NCBI GenBank assembly: GCA_944474755.1
Contig: OX104120.1
Coordinates: forward strand, 35,940,067 to 36,004,066
Source of the DNA: Limnoperna fortunei
Taxonomy: Eukaryota > Mollusca > Bivalvia > Mytilida > Modiolidae
DNA: 64,000 bases
Direction: 5' to 3'
Both the position numbers and the translations under genes were made by a program. Positions 63,931 to 64,000 of this stretch are shown piece by piece. Each line of letters opens with the position of its first letter. Position 1 is the stretch's first letter. The notes beneath the pieces are model-generated. The model did not search any database. It was not told the origin of the DNA and saw nothing but the letters and a program-made list of their open reading frames with translations.

Positions 63931-64000
63931 TCTTTCTAGTCAGAATATTTAGTACTTATTTTGACTGAACTAGGAATACTCTTTCTGTCAGCAATACTCG

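Larger units (their letters stand above)
59600..64000 (+). mobile_element. DIRS-type (tyrosine-recombinase) retrotransposon, decayed, runs off the right edge
   Basis: In plus-strand order it has a Gag-like Ser/Pro-rich region (59668-61370), reverse transcriptase (about 61700-62205, YLDD box), RNase H (about 62508-62820) and a tyrosine-recombinase N-terminal and early catalytic region (about 63330-63930). The order Gag-RT-RH-YR and the motif styles fit DIRS elements, not gypsy/copia, since no integrase or protease is seen. Several frameshifts and stops make this copy non-functional. It lies in an NCAPD3 intron in antisense orientation. The termini are not visible. Confidence 0.8.

Overview
This is eukaryotic nuclear DNA: AT-rich, with small exons set in kilobase introns with GT/AG borders, no operons, and very dense in short transposon-derived repeats. 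The repeat set points to a bivalve mollusc: a tRNA-derived SINE ending in (CAAA)n, pearl-like elements with an internal ~168-bp tandem core, and a DIRS-type retrotransposon. I cannot name the species. Most open frames longer than 60 codons are chance or repeat-derived. The real coding content is three conserved genes whose exons I assembled by splice sites, reading phase and protein similarity.

Gene layout. (1) NOMO, the ER-lumenal subunit of the BOS translocon complex, runs on the minus strand from its ATG at 14301 leftward. Eight consecutive in-phase exons (281 codons) are present and the rest lies beyond the left edge. (2) DNAJC5, the cysteine string protein, is complete on the plus strand from an ATG at 14718 to a stop at 31361 (six coding exons, 207 aa). 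The two genes are head-to-head with only 416 bp between start codons, so they probably share a bidirectional promoter. (3) NCAPD3, the condensin II HEAT subunit, is on the minus strand, tail-to-tail with DNAJC5. Its last eleven coding exons (413 residues plus stop, 57827 to 40065) are present, including an apparent 18-nt microexon. Its large N-terminal part must lie past the right edge. The three proteins have unrelated jobs, and their linkage is positional.

Repeats by region. NOMO introns hold a ~1.45-kb pearl-like element, a SINE whose head has expanded into about 29 copies of a 36-bp minisatellite, and a reverse-transcriptase relic. DNAJC5 introns hold hAT-like, SINE, CTTCCGTAAA-terminated and tandem repeats, including seven copies of a SINE 3' half. 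The 31.6-40.0 kb intergenic region holds MITEs, SINEs and a LINE relic. NCAPD3 introns hold a second pearl-like copy, a nested insertion, hAT/Harbinger/mariner-like elements, a 43/47-bp minisatellite, a SINE-derived perfect hairpin and, from about 59.6 kb to the right edge, a decayed DIRS-type element.

Most striking observation: directly upstream of the DNAJC5 exon encoding the cysteine string, the 3' splice site together with the start of that exon is tandemly repeated twelve times at 46- or 49-bp spacing. Two upstream acceptors (exon starts at 30113 and 30251) are in phase and open into the real exon, so the array could encode alternative, longer membrane-anchor segments.
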